Assembly (NCBI GenBank): GCA_030043545.1
Contig: JASHXM010000105.1
Location: 1-5,535 of the forward strand
DNA from: Thermoplasmata archaeon
Lineage (GTDB): Archaea; Thermoplasmatota; Thermoplasmata; Lutacidiplasmatales; UBA184
DNA length: 5,535 bases
Reading direction: 5' to 3'
The position numbers were made by a program, and so were the translations under genes. Every line of letters begins with the position of its first letter. Positions within the stretch are counted from its first letter, which is position 1. Of the stretch, positions 5,308 to 5,535 are shown one piece after another. The notes beneath the pieces are model-generated. The model was not told where the DNA came from. It ran no database searches and was given only the letters and a program-made list of their open reading frames with translations.

Positions 5308-5535
5308 ATGCCGATCGACTTCGCCTTCTCCGCCGACCAGGAGGCGTTCCGGGCCGCCGCCCGCGCGTTCCTCGCGAAGGAGGTCGCCCCGGTCGTCCCG
5401 GGGGTGGACGAGGCCGAGGAGTTCCCCCGCGCGACCGTCGCGCGGATGCAGTCGGAGGGGTACTTCGGCATCCCGATCCCCGAGGAGTGGGGCGGGCTCG
5501 GCCTCGGCAAGGTCGGCTACTGCCTGTTCCTGGAG
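5308..5535 (+). CDS. Acyl-CoA dehydrogenase, N-terminal part (cut by window end)
   Basis: The first 76 residues of an acyl-CoA dehydrogenase, open to the end of the window. The start MPIDFAFSADQEAFRAAARA is the alpha-helical N-terminal domain, and DEAEEFPR (34-41) followed by GYFGIPIPEEWGGLGLGK (51-68) is a strong family signature. These FAD enzymes oxidise acyl-CoA to 2-enoyl-CoA, the substrate of the neighbouring hydratase. The ATG is 4 bp after the hydratase stop, so co-transcription and probably coupled translation are expected. The FAD-binding region and catalytic Glu lie outside the window, so substrate class (short, medium, branched or glutaryl) cannot be judged. Confidence 0.9.
   Translation, partial: MPIDFAFSADQEAFRAAARAFLAKEVAPVVPGVDEAEEFPRATVARMQSEGYFGIPIPEEWGGLGLGKVGYCLFLE

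Noticed and set aside
4266..5510. A 414-codon minus-strand frame opposite the enoyl-CoA hydratase
   Set aside because: No family motifs, Arg-rich composition, and the plus strand encodes both catalytic glutamates and full-length family motifs.
1..5535. Possible mobile element, CRISPR array, tRNA/rRNA gene or defence system
   Set aside because: No terminal repeats, regularly spaced repeats, transposase or defence domains are seen, and the intergenic gaps are too small (largest about 107 bp) for RNA genes beyond a single tRNA-sized element, which I do not see.

Overview
This window looks like chromosomal DNA from a very GC-rich archaeon (clearly above 65% G+C by eye; not counted). The archaeal assignment rests on an archaeal-type translation initiation factor aIF1A, a Bud32-type KEOPS kinase, and TATA-like boxes placed about 24-26 bp ahead of plausible start codons with no leader, which is typical archaeal promoter architecture. 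The combination of high GC, stand-alone Bud32 and acyl-CoA catabolism genes would fit an uncultured high-GC Thermoplasmata-type euryarchaeote. That lineage is only a guess and cannot be settled here.

Layout: (1) 51-902 (+), an amidohydrolase of the COG2159/Amidohydro-rel type. (2) 928-1362 (+), aIF1A with unusual N- and C-terminal tails, followed after 8 bp by (3) 1371-2873 (+), nnr, the bifunctional NAD(P)HX epimerase/dehydratase. (4) A convergent junction of 14 bp holding a 14-bp perfect palindrome and a larger inverted repeat. (5) 2888-3559 (-), bud32, translationally coupled by an ATGA overlap to (6) 3556-4431 (-), an agmatinase-family ureohydrolase. (7) A divergent promoter region (4432-4538) with a TATA-like box for each direction and nested inverted repeats. 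(8) 4539-5303 (+), an enoyl-CoA hydratase with both catalytic glutamates, followed after 4 bp by (9) 5308 to the window end (+), the N-terminal 76 residues of an acyl-CoA dehydrogenase.

The genes fall into three themes. aIF1A, Bud32 (tRNA t6A modification) and possibly the agmatinase (polyamines that support translation) are information-processing genes. Nnr is metabolite repair. The enoyl-CoA hydratase/acyl-CoA dehydrogenase pair is the start of an acyl-CoA (beta-oxidation-like) operon. The DNA is almost fully coding. I see no RNA gene, CRISPR array, insertion sequence, phage gene or defence module. I do not find a new biological system; the most interesting points are details: the altered DFG motif and stand-alone state of Bud32, the tailed aIF1A, the junction palindrome, and the structured divergent promoter.
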